From Saccharibacillus soli (GTDB taxonomy: Bacteria; Bacillota; Bacilli; Paenibacillales; Paenibacillaceae), in assembly GCA_002189105.1 (NCBI GenBank), contig NIOB01000001.1:310001-374000 (forward strand): a DNA stretch of 64,000 bases, in the 5' to 3' direction. Both the position numbers and the translations under genes were made by a program. Of this stretch, positions 33,386 through 41,941 are shown piece by piece; position 1 is the stretch's first letter; each line of letters starts with the position of its first letter. A model generated the notes under the pieces. It searched no databases. It had not been told where the DNA came from and saw only the letters and a program-made list of their open reading frames with translations.

Positions 33386-33422
33386 AATATATCAGAAAAG
33401 CCCAAGAAGGCCTATGTGCTTG
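33386..33422 (-). promoter_or_regulatory. Shared promoter block B
   Basis: On the minus strand TAGGCCTT, then TGGG, then TCTGATATATT, with the same spacing as block A at 25145-25181. Extended -10 TGnTATATT. Suggests joint control of two secreted-protein genes. Confidence 0.5.
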
Positions 33423-33520
33423 CTTGTTGGTTTCACGATTTGGTGTAGATGTAATAGAAGAAATCTGAAGGAACCGTTACCTACCAGAAGTCTTAAAGTA
33501 GTATGGTTTCTGAACAAAGA

Positions 33521-33557
33521 ATCCCCTTGCTCTATTGTGGAGTAAGGGGATTCTTTA
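33521..33557. terminator. Repeat of the tRNA-Met fragment terminator stem
   Basis: GAATCCCCTTGCTC/GAGTAAGGGGATTC, nearly identical to 32807-32843, then TTTACG. No tRNA sequence lies next to it, so it is a duplicated or moved piece. Confidence 0.6.
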
Positions 33558-33671
33558 CGTGCTCTCTCTCAAAAGGCCGAGCCAAGAGGCGCTGGACTCT
33601 ACATGTCTAGTGAACTGATTTACTGAAAGGATTAAAGCATCCGCTTTCCTTTTTAGTTCATGGGTGTTCCC

Positions 33672-34235
33672 TTATTCGAGAGCATCCAAGGCTTTATTCA
33701 AATAATACAGATACCGTTCATGTGACAAGTCTTCAATTTGAACAGCCAAGTCATAAGCGTTTTTGTCGTATTTTAAATACATGTTCAGATTGTATTGAGT
33801 CGGTGTATTGTAATAACTTTTGAGATAATTATTAGCCGTTACATAGCTATTAATCGCTTTAAGGTGCATGCTCAAGACCTTAATGGCTGCAGGATCACTC
33901 ATGCTTTTCATGCTTTCGGATAATTGGTTTCTATTCAATTTGTAGGTGTTTAGATGATCGGCTACGCTGTACAGAATCTCGTTCGTTCCATAAAGGGGCA
34001 TTTCATCGTAAGCCAAACTGTGGCCGTCGGCTACACCTTGGAGCTTTACTGCCAACTGCGCGGAAGCATTGAATAGATCTGCATTGTATATGCTCTGTGC
34101 AATTTGGCTATTGGTTGCATAAGAACGTGGCAGTTCCTCGCCATACGAACCAGCCTGTGCTGCCCCTACATTGGCTGGACATACGACAACTCCCGCCAAC
34201 GCGATCGACATTAGCCCCCAAATAAATTTTTTCAA
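33672..34235 (-). CDS. Secreted helical protein, paralogue B
   Basis: 187 residues. MKKFIWGLMSIALAGVVVCP is a signal peptide, cut near GAA-QAG. The helical mature part shares MHLKAINSYVTANNYLKSYY and YNLNMYLKYDKNAYDL with paralogue A at 24525-25115. RBS GGAGGGGATCGC. It lies 33 bases after the serine hydrolase gene on the same strand and may be co-transcribed with it. Function unknown. Confidence 0.8.
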   Translation of the reverse strand: MKKFIWGLMSIALAGVVVCPANVGAAQAGSYGEELPRSYATNSQIAQSIYNADLFNASAQLAVKLQGVADGHSLAYDEMPLYGTNEILYSVADHLNTYKLNRNQLSESMKSMSDPAAIKVLSMHLKAINSYVTANNYLKSYYNTPTQYNLNMYLKYDKNAYDLAVQIEDLSHERYLYYLNKALDALE

Positions 34236-34268
34236 GCGATCCCCTCCAAGTTTTTGTACTTTCAGCTC

Positions 34269-35444
34269 CTACAAAACCCCAAACACAATATTCCGCAGCT
34301 TCCGCGTCACCGGAAGTGTCCCGGCGTCTTTACGCTGCACCATGAACAGGAACGTCAGGTTGTCCTGCGGGCTGTTGGTAAAATACGCGCCCAGCCAGCC
34401 ATCCCAGCCATATTCACCTACGCTGCCGATCATGCCGGCGCGGCCGGCATCGGTTAGGATTCGCATCTGGCTGCCGTAGCTGTGACCGACCAGGGAATGC
34501 CAGCCGTCGAAGCCTTTTTGCTGCCACGTTGTCAGTCCTGGCGAAGTCATCTTTTCGACGGTCTTGGTGTTCAGCAGTCGAACATCGTTCAGACAGCCGC
34601 CGTTAAGCAGCATGGTCGTAAATTTAGCAGCATCCACGATGGTAGAAGCCAGCCCCGCTCCGCCCGATTCAAAAGCCGGTTCCCGATCCATCCGGTTCAA
34701 CACACCCAAGTGACTGTCCGTATAGGGACTCAGTTCGCCCTGCCCATCTGTCTGATACACCGTCACCAGACGTTCCTGCTGTTCTTCGGTCAGCCAGAAG
34801 CCGGTATCGCGCATTCCCAGCGGTTCAAAGATTTCTTTCCACAAAAAAGTGCCAAATGATTGGCCGCTTACGGTCTCGATAATGGCGCCCAGTACATCGG
34901 CGGATGTCCCGTACGCCCAGTGGGAACCTGGCTCAAAGGACAGGGGGCCTTGCCCCAGACGATTGGCAAACTCCAGGGTGGTCATCGGGGACTCGCCATG
35001 CAGTCGGCTGCCCAGATCGCGGAACAGCTCGTCGGTATGCCGCCCGGCCAGATCTTCTCCTCCATAGACAAGTCCGGAAGTCATGTTCAGCAGATCCTGA
35101 ATATTCACTTCACGAAGTGCAGAGGTCAACTCGCCATTTTTGACGACCTTCTGATCGCGGAAACCTGGAATATAGAAGCTTACCGGATCAAACAGATCAA
35201 TCTCGCCGCGCTCCAGAAGCATCATAATCGCTGCTGCCGTAATCGGTTTGGTCATGGAATACAGACGGAAGATGGAATCCTGGGCGATGGGACGTTCCTT
35301 TTCAACATCCGCCATCCCGTCTTCGTGATAGAAGATTTCCTCGCCATCCTTGAGCACCATCATATTACCGCCGGCAATTTCGCCTTTTTCAATGCTGTTT
35401 CTGAGTGTTTGTTCCAATCTTTCGGTGGTATATGTATCCAGCAT
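34269..35444 (-). CDS. Serine hydrolase, beta-lactamase class C/esterase family
   Basis: 391 residues. SxxK motif is SMTK with Ser63 and Lys66; the second motif is YGT in HWAYGTSADVLG (about Tyr177); GWDGWLGA near residue 355 stands for the third (HTG-like) motif. No signal peptide, so a cytosolic esterase or peptidase-like EstB enzyme is more likely than a resistance beta-lactamase. RBS AAAGGAG precedes ATG 35444. Downstream of the AraC regulator and co-directional. Confidence 0.88.
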   Translation of the reverse strand: MLDTYTTERLEQTLRNSIEKGEIAGGNMMVLKDGEEIFYHEDGMADVEKERPIAQDSIFRLYSMTKPITAAAIMMLLERGEIDLFDPVSFYIPGFRDQKVVKNGELTSALREVNIQDLLNMTSGLVYGGEDLAGRHTDELFRDLGSRLHGESPMTTLEFANRLGQGPLSFEPGSHWAYGTSADVLGAIIETVSGQSFGTFLWKEIFEPLGMRDTGFWLTEEQQERLVTVYQTDGQGELSPYTDSHLGVLNRMDREPAFESGGAGLASTIVDAAKFTTMLLNGGCLNDVRLLNTKTVEKMTSPGLTTWQQKGFDGWHSLVGHSYGSQMRILTDAGRAGMIGSVGEYGWDGWLGAYFTNSPQDNLTFLFMVQRKDAGTLPVTRKLRNIVFGVL

Positions 35445-35646
35445 CCTTCATTCATCTCCTTTAATCATCTCATCCTGCTTCGTCTGTCACCCTGCAAATC
35501 GTAAGCCCATTTGGTCGTTTTGTATAGAGGGCAGAAGCTTTTTCTATACCGTTTTCGGTCGAGGGTTCGATGACTGCGACGTGCTCTGATCCGATGACCG
35601 TGTCACCGCTATTTCCCAGGCAATATTTTGCTTCGCTCAATCCCGG

Positions 35647-36438
35647 TCAGGAAGAACCCGAGGCACTTTTTCGATACCCGCTTGGCGTTTGTCCAGTAAA
35701 CTTCTTAAACTGCCGCATAAAGTGGGTTTCGTTATCGTAGCCGCATCTTTGCGCCACATCACCGATCGAGTGGGAGCCGTTTTCCAGCAAATATTTGGCG
35801 AATTCGAGGCGGCTGTGAATCATGTCGAGGGAGACCGGACAGCCGAACAGATCTTTGTAGACATGCTGAAAATGAGAGCGGCTCAGGCCGACTTCTGCGG
35901 CCAGTTCGTCGAGGGTGTAACGCTGCTGCGGCGTACTGTAGAGCCGGGTGCGCATTTCGGAGAGCTGAGGGAAATAACGCTCGGTATGTTCGGAGCCTGG
36001 ACGCAGCCTGCGCAGGTTGCTGAGTTTCATCAGGAAGCCGGTGAGATCCGAATCGACAATTCGTGCCTGAAGCGGCCCGCCAAGCCAGACACTGCGCTGA
36101 AGTTCCATCACCAGTCGGGAGAGGGAGGCAGAGTGGACCGCATTTATCGGTTCATCCAATGGAAGCTCCAGTTCGTGCAGCAGGTCTTGAACGTCCTGAC
36201 CGCCAAAATGCAGCCAATCATTCACAAAAGAACGATCCAGATTGAAGTAGCGATAAGGCGTATCCGGCCGGAAAATGATCCAGGTATTCGGCGTGACGAT
36301 TCGTTCCTCACCGGCTGTATACAGCTGGGCACGGCACTTGAACAAGACAAAAACATAGCAGCCCGATCCCTGGGGTCGGTCGATACAAATCCCTTCAGGA
36401 TGAGTCGTATTGAAGCCGCATTTCACCAATCTCAGCAT
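35647..36438 (-). CDS. AraC-family transcription regulator
   Basis: 263 residues. N-terminal cupin-like sugar-sensing domain (residues 10-90, with RPDTPYRYFNLDRSFVNDWL). C-terminal two helix-turn-helix units: TLDELAAEVGLSRSHFQHVY and SIGDVAQRCGYDNETHFMRQ followed by FKKFTGQTPSGYRK, the classical AraC end. Divergent from the GH88 gene across a 132-base gap, so it probably controls it in response to a sugar. Confidence 0.93.
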   Translation of the reverse strand: MLRLVKCGFNTTHPEGICIDRPQGSGCYVFVLFKCRAQLYTAGEERIVTPNTWIIFRPDTPYRYFNLDRSFVNDWLHFGGQDVQDLLHELELPLDEPINAVHSASLSRLVMELQRSVWLGGPLQARIVDSDLTGFLMKLSNLRRLRPGSEHTERYFPQLSEMRTRLYSTPQQRYTLDELAAEVGLSRSHFQHVYKDLFGCPVSLDMIHSRLEFAKYLLENGSHSIGDVAQRCGYDNETHFMRQFKKFTGQTPSGYRKSASGSS

Positions 36439-36570
36439 ATTTCTCTCCTTTCTTTCGCATAATAGGTCAGTTTTTGCTCATTATAGATTATCGCTTTGAA
36501 CGCCTGCAAGATTTTATAGTAGAGAGGAGATCAAGGTTTCAAGAAATGAAGCGAAGGAGCGAAAGCCAAC
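36439..36570. promoter_or_regulatory. Divergent promoter region AraC/GH88
   Basis: 132 bases between two divergent genes; an AraC site is expected here. A TATAGTAGAG stretch lies near 36519. I cannot place operator half sites firmly. Confidence 0.35.
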
Positions 36571-37737
36571 ATGAAGGTACAACCCCCACAATCCATTCCA
36601 TCCCAGGTTCATGAAGAAGATCAAATCTGGTTAACATCGATCTGGAGCAACCTGCAAACGAAGATGTCGGCAGAATGTGCACGTATAGGCAGCCGTATTC
36701 CCTATATTCCGGTTGATGGACATTATGAAGACCTCGGCGAAAAAGACATCTATTGGTGGACGAACGGGTTCTGGCCGGGCATGCTTTGGCAGATGTACCG
36801 GGCGACCGGAGAGATGGATTATCGGCTGACTGCGGAAAAAGTCGAGGAGCGACTGGATGCGGCACTCAGCGGCTTCACAGGTCTGCATCATGATGTCGGA
36901 TTCATGTGGCTGCATACGGCAGTAGCGAATTATCGACTGACCGGCAATCCCCGTTCCAAAACGCGAGGATTACACGCCGCAAGTCTGTTGGCGGGTCGAT
37001 ATAATCCAGCGGGACAGTTCCTGCGTGCCTGGAACGATGATCCTGGTCAGAACCGTGCAGGCTGGATGATTATTGACTGTTTGATGAACGTCCCCCTGCT
37101 GTATTGGGCCAGTGAAGAGACGCAGGACCCGAGATACCGCGATCTGGCCATTTTGCATACGGATACGGTGCTGCAAACGACTTTGCGCAGGGATGGCTCC
37201 TCGAACCATATCACGATCTTCGATCCGGCTGACGGCAGCTTGTTGGATCATCCGGGTGGACAGGGATTTGAGAGCGGATCTTCGTGGAGCCGGGGGCAGG
37301 CATGGGCCTTGTATGGCATGGCGCTTGGACACCGACATACCCATAACCCAGACTATCTGGATGCTGCCAAGCGAATCGCTCATTATTTTATCGCTAATGT
37401 ATCGTCTACGGGCGACCTGCCGTTGGTTGATTTCCGTGCACCCGCCGAGCCGGTTGTCTATGATACGACGGCGGCGATGTGTGCGGCGTGTGGGCTGCTG
37501 GAGATTGCGGAGGCCGTTCCGGCATATGAGCAGCGGATATACATAAGCGCAGCAGTGAGAATGCTTAGGGCGACGGAACAGCAATTCGTGAATTGGAATC
37601 CGGAGCAGGACGGGATCGTAGGAGGTGGAACGGAGGCTTACCACGGCGGGAAACAAGAAGTGCCGATTATCTATGGTGATTATTTCTTCATCGAGGCCGT
37701 ACTGCGGCTGCTGAATCGGGGAACGCATCTATGGTAG
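36571..37737 (+). CDS. Glycoside hydrolase family 88 (unsaturated glucuronyl hydrolase)
   Basis: 388 residues. Releases delta-4,5 unsaturated uronic acids from oligosaccharides left by polysaccharide lyases. (alpha/alpha)6 barrel markers: WWTNGFWPGMLWQMYRATGE, HHDVGFMWL with the likely catalytic Asp near residue 111, GSSWSRGQAWALYGMALGHR and PVVYDTTAAMCAACGLLEIA. No signal peptide, so cytosolic. The next gene overlaps its stop. Confidence 0.93.
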   Translation: MKVQPPQSIPSQVHEEDQIWLTSIWSNLQTKMSAECARIGSRIPYIPVDGHYEDLGEKDIYWWTNGFWPGMLWQMYRATGEMDYRLTAEKVEERLDAALSGFTGLHHDVGFMWLHTAVANYRLTGNPRSKTRGLHAASLLAGRYNPAGQFLRAWNDDPGQNRAGWMIIDCLMNVPLLYWASEETQDPRYRDLAILHTDTVLQTTLRRDGSSNHITIFDPADGSLLDHPGGQGFESGSSWSRGQAWALYGMALGHRHTHNPDYLDAAKRIAHYFIANVSSTGDLPLVDFRAPAEPVVYDTTAAMCAACGLLEIAEAVPAYEQRIYISAAVRMLRATEQQFVNWNPEQDGIVGGGTEAYHGGKQEVPIIYGDYFFIEAVLRLLNRGTHLW

Positions 37738-38894
37738 CCGAAAGGCAGAGGGCAGGAGGCGCTGCAAACACCCGACGGGAATGGCTGGATAACCTGCTGA
37801 AGATTGCTGATCCGGTGTTAAACGCGTTAAATGAGCGGAGCTTACACCGAAAGCTGCCGTTGGACTTTCACCCATCTCGCGCTCCTTATGCTTGTCTGGA
37901 GGCATTTGCGCGGCTGATCTGCGGCATGGCGCCCTGGCTGGAGGCCACAGGGCTGGAAGACGAGGAAGAGCGGTTGAGAGTGCATTACGCGGATTTGGTG
38001 CTGAAGGGGATTGAAGCTGCTGTCGATCCGGGATCGCCGGATTATATGAACTTTTCGGATGAAGGACAGCCGCTGGTCGATGCCGCATTTCTGGCTCATG
38101 CGCTGGTGCGTGCCCCTCGTTCCATCGCCGACCGTCTACCCAAGCCGGTGAAGATACAGCTGATGACGGAGCTGCGTCGTACCCGGCGCACCGTCCCGCC
38201 CCTGACCAATTGGCTGCTATTCAGCGCAATGGTCGAAGCTGGGCTGTATCTGCTGGGTGATGAGGATTATGACCGGATGCGGATTGATGCGGCGCTGCGT
38301 TTTCATATGGACTGGTATTTAGGAGACGGCATCTATGGAGATGGCCCGGAGTTTCACGCCGATTATTATAACAGTTTCGTCATTCAGCCGATGCTGGTTG
38401 ACCTGATCGAATGTTTTCATCGGACGTCGCCTGCTTACGCGGAATTTAAACCGATCCTGCTGAAACGGGCTGCGCGTTATGCATCGGTGTTGGAGCGGAT
38501 GATCGCACCCGATGGAACGTATCCGTATGTGGGACGCTCGCTGGTGTATCGATTTGGTGCGTTTCAACATTTGTCGCAGGCCTGCTTGCAGCATTTTCTG
38601 GAGGACTCATTGGAACCTGCGCAGGTGCGCAGTGCATTGACCGCGGTGATTCGACGTATTATGGATGCTCCAGGTACACAGGATGAGCAGGGGTGGCTGA
38701 CACCGGGCATCTATGGAAGGCAGCCGACTCTGGCAGAAGGATACATCAGTGTGGGCAGTCTGTATTTGTGTGCCACCGTATTTCTGCCGCTCGGGCTGGC
38801 GCCGGATGATCCGTTCTGGTGCAAGCCGGATGTTCCCTGGACAGCAGTGAGAATCGCAAAGGGTGAGGATGTGAAGGCGGATTATGCACTCTAA
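37731..38894 (+). CDS. DUF2264 protein
   Basis: 387 residues, ATG 37731 overlapping the GH88 stop by 7 bases. DUF2264 pattern: RKLPLDFHPSRAPYACLEAF, NFSDEGQPLVDAAFLAHALV, TNWLLFSAMVEAGLYLLGDE, GDGPEFHADYYNSFVIQPML. Likely an (alpha/alpha) toroid enzyme acting on uronate oligosaccharides with GH88; exact reaction unknown. Cytosolic. Confidence 0.9.
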   Translation: MVAERQRAGGAANTRREWLDNLLKIADPVLNALNERSLHRKLPLDFHPSRAPYACLEAFARLICGMAPWLEATGLEDEEERLRVHYADLVLKGIEAAVDPGSPDYMNFSDEGQPLVDAAFLAHALVRAPRSIADRLPKPVKIQLMTELRRTRRTVPPLTNWLLFSAMVEAGLYLLGDEDYDRMRIDAALRFHMDWYLGDGIYGDGPEFHADYYNSFVIQPMLVDLIECFHRTSPAYAEFKPILLKRAARYASVLERMIAPDGTYPYVGRSLVYRFGAFQHLSQACLQHFLEDSLEPAQVRSALTAVIRRIMDAPGTQDEQGWLTPGIYGRQPTLAEGYISVGSLYLCATVFLPLGLAPDDPFWCKPDVPWTAVRIAKGEDVKADYAL

Positions 38895-38946
38895 GCTCAA
38901 CGGTAAGTCCGTCCATCGGAGAAAATGAGTCTGTCGTTTATCGAGT

Positions 38947-38973
38947 CTTCCGCTGCGGGCGGAAGGCTTTTTG
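38947..38973 (+). terminator. Terminator after DUF2264 gene
   Basis: CTTCCGC and GCGGAAG around TGCGG, followed by GCTTTTTG. Confidence 0.75.
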
Positions 38974-38983
38974 TATTCCCCTG

Positions 38984-39043
38984 TTGACATTATCTTTAAT
39001 TCAAGATATGATAAACACATCGAAAATACTTTAAATTAAAGAT
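38984..39043 (+). promoter_or_regulatory. Promoter with MhqR-like operators
   Basis: TTGACA (38984-38989), 16 bases, TATGAT (39006-39011). Between them lies the palindrome ATCTTTAATTCAAGAT (38992-39007); a second, ACTTTAAATTAAAGAT, lies at 39028-39043. In Bacillus the quinone-sensing repressor MhqR binds ATCTCGAATTCGAGAT-type sites in front of mhq genes, so this is a likely MhqR-type control region. Confidence 0.65.
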
Positions 39044-39074
39044 TCTTAATATAAAATATTTGGAGGGATTACTC

Positions 39075-40031
39075 ATGAACAAACAAACGGCAGGTATCCA
39101 TCACATTACCGCAATCGTCGGTCATCCACAGGAAAACGTAGATTTTTATGCAGGCGTATTGGGGCTTCGCTTGGTGAAACAAACCGTGAACTTCGATGAT
39201 CCCGAGACGTATCACTTTTATTTTGGCAATGAAGGCGGTCAGCCAGGAACGATCATGACCTTCTTCCCGTGGGCCAATGCCTACCGGGGCCAGGTGGGGG
39301 CCGGACAGGTTGGAATCACTTCCTTTGCCATCCCGGTCGGTTCGATGGGCTTCTGGCGGGAACGTCTGACGAAATTGGGCGTAGCCTTCACGGAATTGTC
39401 CCGCTTCGACGAACAATATCTGGAATTCGATGATCCGCACGGTCTGCATCTGGAACTGGTTGAACGTCAAGAAGGGGAGATCAACACCTGGACATTCGGC
39501 GGCGTTACCCCGGAAGTTGCGATCAAGGGCTTCGGTGGAGCAACTCTGCTGTCGGCCCAACCGGAACGGACAGCCGAGCTGCTGGAGCAGGTAATGGGTC
39601 TGGAATTTGTAGGTCAGCATGGAGACTTGAGACGTTATCGTTCAACCGCGGATATTGGGAATGTGATTGACATCAAGATGACTCCAATAGCGCGTGGAAC
39701 GATGGGTGTCGGTACAGTTCACCATATCGCCTGGAGAGCGCAGGATGATGCCGATCAGCGGGAATGGCAGGACTATATCGCCGACAGCGGTTATGGTGTG
39801 ACGCCTGTGCAGGATCGCAATTACTTTAATGCGGTGTACTTCCGTGAGCATGGCGAGATTCTGTTTGAGATTGCTACGGACCCTCCAGGCTTCGCCCATG
39901 ATGAAACGCCGGAGACGATGGGAACCGAGCTGAAGCTGCCTGCCCAGTATGAGCAGTACCGGGCGCAGCTTGAGAAAAGCCTGATTCCCTTTGAAGTCAG
40001 AACGCTGGATAAAGGCGGCGAGCAGCCATGA
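39075..40031 (+). CDS. mhqO: Ring-cleaving dioxygenase, MhqO-like (1)
   Basis: 318 residues from ATG 39075; an in-frame start at 39060 is possible but overlaps the RBS TGGAGGG. Two VOC (glyoxalase-fold) modules: GIHHITAIVGHPQENVDFYA and GTVHHIAWRAQDDADQREW, with His and Glu ligands for Fe(II) (the last in HGEILFEIATDPPG). MhqO-type enzymes open hydroquinone or catechol rings and are induced by quinones. The next gene overlaps the stop (ATGA) and is a paralogue. Confidence 0.88.
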   Translation: MNKQTAGIHHITAIVGHPQENVDFYAGVLGLRLVKQTVNFDDPETYHFYFGNEGGQPGTIMTFFPWANAYRGQVGAGQVGITSFAIPVGSMGFWRERLTKLGVAFTELSRFDEQYLEFDDPHGLHLELVERQEGEINTWTFGGVTPEVAIKGFGGATLLSAQPERTAELLEQVMGLEFVGQHGDLRRYRSTADIGNVIDIKMTPIARGTMGVGTVHHIAWRAQDDADQREWQDYIADSGYGVTPVQDRNYFNAVYFREHGEILFEIATDPPGFAHDETPETMGTELKLPAQYEQYRAQLEKSLIPFEVRTLDKGGEQP

Positions 40032-40960
40032 GTCTGGTGACCAAAGGGATTCATCACATCACTTCGATGGTTAACTCTGCGCAGCGGACATTGGACTTCT
40101 ACAGCGGAGTGCTGGGATTGCGACTGGTGAAAAAGACGGTGAATTTTGATCGTCCGGAAGTCTATCACTTGTATTTTGGCGATTCGGCGGGTGCACCGGG
40201 GACGCTGCTTACCTTCTTCCCATGGGCGAACCAGCCTCATGGTCGGATCGGCACCGGGCAGGTGGGAACCGCCAGATTGGCTGTTCCCGATGTCTCGCTT
40301 GGATTCTGGCGTGAGCGCCTGAAGGCCTTCGACATCCCATTTCAAGCAGGCAGCGTGTTTGGAGAACCGGTTCTGTTTTTTGAAGATCCCGATGGTCTGA
40401 GACTGGATCTGGTGGGCATTCAGACGGAAACACGTGGAGAAGCCTTTGGCGCAATAGGCCGGGAACAGGCGATTATTGGACTCGCCGGTGCGGTGCTGCT
40501 GTCGTCGCAGCCCGAACGTACTGCGGATGTACTTCGTGACCTGCTGGGTATGGAGGAGATTGCACGGGACAAGGGACGTATCCGGTTCCGCTCATCAGGG
40601 GAAAAGGGCAGCTTGATCGACATTGCGATTCATCCCGAGATTCGAGGACTGATGGGCGCAGGCACGGTGCATCATATCGCCTGGCGTGCCAAGGATGAAG
40701 CGGAGCTGCTTCGCTGGCGAGAACGAATCATGGAACAGGGTTTCACCCCGACAGAAGTGAAGAACCGCAATTATTTTGAGGCCGTCTACTTTAAGGAACC
40801 CGGCGAGATTCTATTTGAAATTGCCACTGACCCACCCGGGTTTGCTGTAGACGAAGCCACCGATGAGTTGGGCGATCATCTGATGCTGCCGCCGTGGCTG
40901 GAATCCGAACGCGACCGTTTCGAGGATCTGCTGCCTGCACTTGAACCGCGTACGCCTTAA
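40028..40960 (+). CDS. mhqO: Ring-cleaving dioxygenase, MhqO-like (2)
   Basis: 310 residues, similar throughout to the preceding protein (GIHHITSMVNSAQRTLDFYS, GTVHHIAWRAKDEAELLRWR, EPGEILFEIATDPPGFAVDE). Shares the operon, so expression would be equal. Both copies keep the metal-ligand regions. A tandem duplication with divergence, perhaps to widen the range of quinones handled. Confidence 0.88.
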   Translation: MSLVTKGIHHITSMVNSAQRTLDFYSGVLGLRLVKKTVNFDRPEVYHLYFGDSAGAPGTLLTFFPWANQPHGRIGTGQVGTARLAVPDVSLGFWRERLKAFDIPFQAGSVFGEPVLFFEDPDGLRLDLVGIQTETRGEAFGAIGREQAIIGLAGAVLLSSQPERTADVLRDLLGMEEIARDKGRIRFRSSGEKGSLIDIAIHPEIRGLMGAGTVHHIAWRAKDEAELLRWRERIMEQGFTPTEVKNRNYFEAVYFKEPGEILFEIATDPPGFAVDEATDELGDHLMLPPWLESERDRFEDLLPALEPRTP

Positions 40961-40984
40961 TGATCGGAGATAGCAGAGAATATG

Positions 40985-41019
40985 AAAAGCTGCCGAGCGT
41001 TTTCGCTCAGGCAGCTTTT
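40985..41019. terminator. Bidirectional terminator
   Basis: AAAAGCTGCC pairs with GGCAGCTTTT, with GAGCG/CGCTC inside around TTTT. Poly-T on both strands. Confidence 0.85.
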
Positions 41020-41046
41020 GGCGTGGACCATTTTTTATTTCGATAT

Positions 41047-41193
41047 TCAATCAAATAGTTTGAGGATCAAACGAAACATCCCAAACAGCATACGCGGTGC
41101 AAAGGCCAGGATTTCGATCGCAATATCAAGCACATCCAGCAAGCCACTAAAACGTCCCTCAGGGTCTCTGCGCCGCCGTTGTCTGCGTGCCAT
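41047..41193 (-). CDS. Small basic protein with hydrophobic C-terminus, 48 aa
   Basis: ATG 41193 with GGAGGAACC upstream. MARRQRRRRDPEGRFSGLLD, then a hydrophobic helix ending in FRLILKLFD. Amphipathic membrane-associated look. Unknown role; probably conserved in related species given its strong RBS. Confidence 0.6.
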   Translation of the reverse strand: MARRQRRRRDPEGRFSGLLDVLDIAIEILAFAPRMLFGMFRLILKLFD

Positions 41194-41516
41194 GAAGGTT
41201 CCTCCTTCGATCACGAGAGTTTTTGATGTTTTTAATACGCAGGTGGAATCAATAAAGTTTCTGGACAATTCCTTATCCCGATAGAGCCAAGGACATTTTG
41301 CGCTGTATATAGTTGTTTAAGTCAATAAACATGACATGCAATCAAGTATTTTACCCGAAATTCGCGGGTCGAAACGTTTTCGACTAGAAAAAAATTTGCT
41401 TTTGGTAACATGAGAGTGGTAAAGTTAGGATATTGAAAAAGGAGTACAATTCCGATAGCCGTGCTTATTCAGTGGCTCGGACTGTCCGTTTGTGGGTCCT
41501 TATGAAGGAGACTCAT
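41194..41516. other. Intergenic, promoter region only
   Basis: Holds the start region of the minus small gene and the leader of the plus gene at 41517. An in-frame TTG at 41433 with AAAAAGGAG nearby offers a longer N-terminus, but it is less convincing than ATG 41517. Confidence 0.4.
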
Positions 41517-41744
41517 ATGGAAATTGAAGAACAGAACGTAATGAAGGTGCAGGCCGATCTTCAGCGCATTTTTACCAACGGCTACTTTGTCGTGATTCGG
41601 GTGCACAGTTCAGATGAGCTGTTCGTGGGACAGATTACGGAAATGGATCTGGATCGTGGAATGTTGACGATCGGTAAATGGGGAGAACTCCAGCAGGTTG
41701 CCATTGAAGATATTTTGAGTGCAGAAGTTCCAGGACACGAGTAA
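41517..41744 (+). CDS. Small protein, YolD-like fold impression, 75 aa
   Basis: ATG 41517 with AAGGAG 6 bases before. VQADLQRIFTNGYFVVIRVH and GQITEMDLDRGMLTIGKWGE, ending in a VAIEDILSAEV helix, resemble the beta-barrel of YolD-like regulators but too short to be sure. Soluble. Confidence 0.6.
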   Translation: MEIEEQNVMKVQADLQRIFTNGYFVVIRVHSSDELFVGQITEMDLDRGMLTIGKWGELQQVAIEDILSAEVPGHE

Positions 41745-41808
41745 ATTTAAGCAGCTTTTTTGACCATAGAGAGGCGTTGGCGGTGTTGACCTGACCCGCT
41801 CAACATAC

Positions 41809-41841
41809 AGAGACCCGTCGGCTGATGGGTCTCTACTTTTT
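41809..41841 (+). terminator. Terminator
   Basis: AGAGACCC pairs with GGGTCTCT, then ACTTTTTTG. Confidence 0.85.
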
Positions 41842-41858
41842 TGTGAATTGTTCATCAG

Positions 41859-41926
41859 AAAGACCCCGCCGAGGTGCGAAGTCATGAGAGAGGATCTCCA
41901 TGACCTCACGCCGCAGCGGGGTCTTT
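41859..41926 (-). terminator. Long hairpin terminator of azoreductase gene
   Basis: AAAGACCCCGC and GCGGGGTCTTT, with GTCATG/CATGAC inside; an extended stem on the minus strand right after the azoreductase stop. Confidence 0.75.
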
Positions 41927-41941
41927 GTACGTAAAATGAAC

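Noticed and set aside
34860-35504. Plus-strand open frame opposite the serine hydrolase
   Set aside because: The minus frame shows clear SxxK and YGT motifs; the plus frame has no domain or RBS.
35689-36462. Plus-strand open frame opposite the AraC regulator
   Set aside because: The minus frame has full AraC helix-turn-helix motifs.
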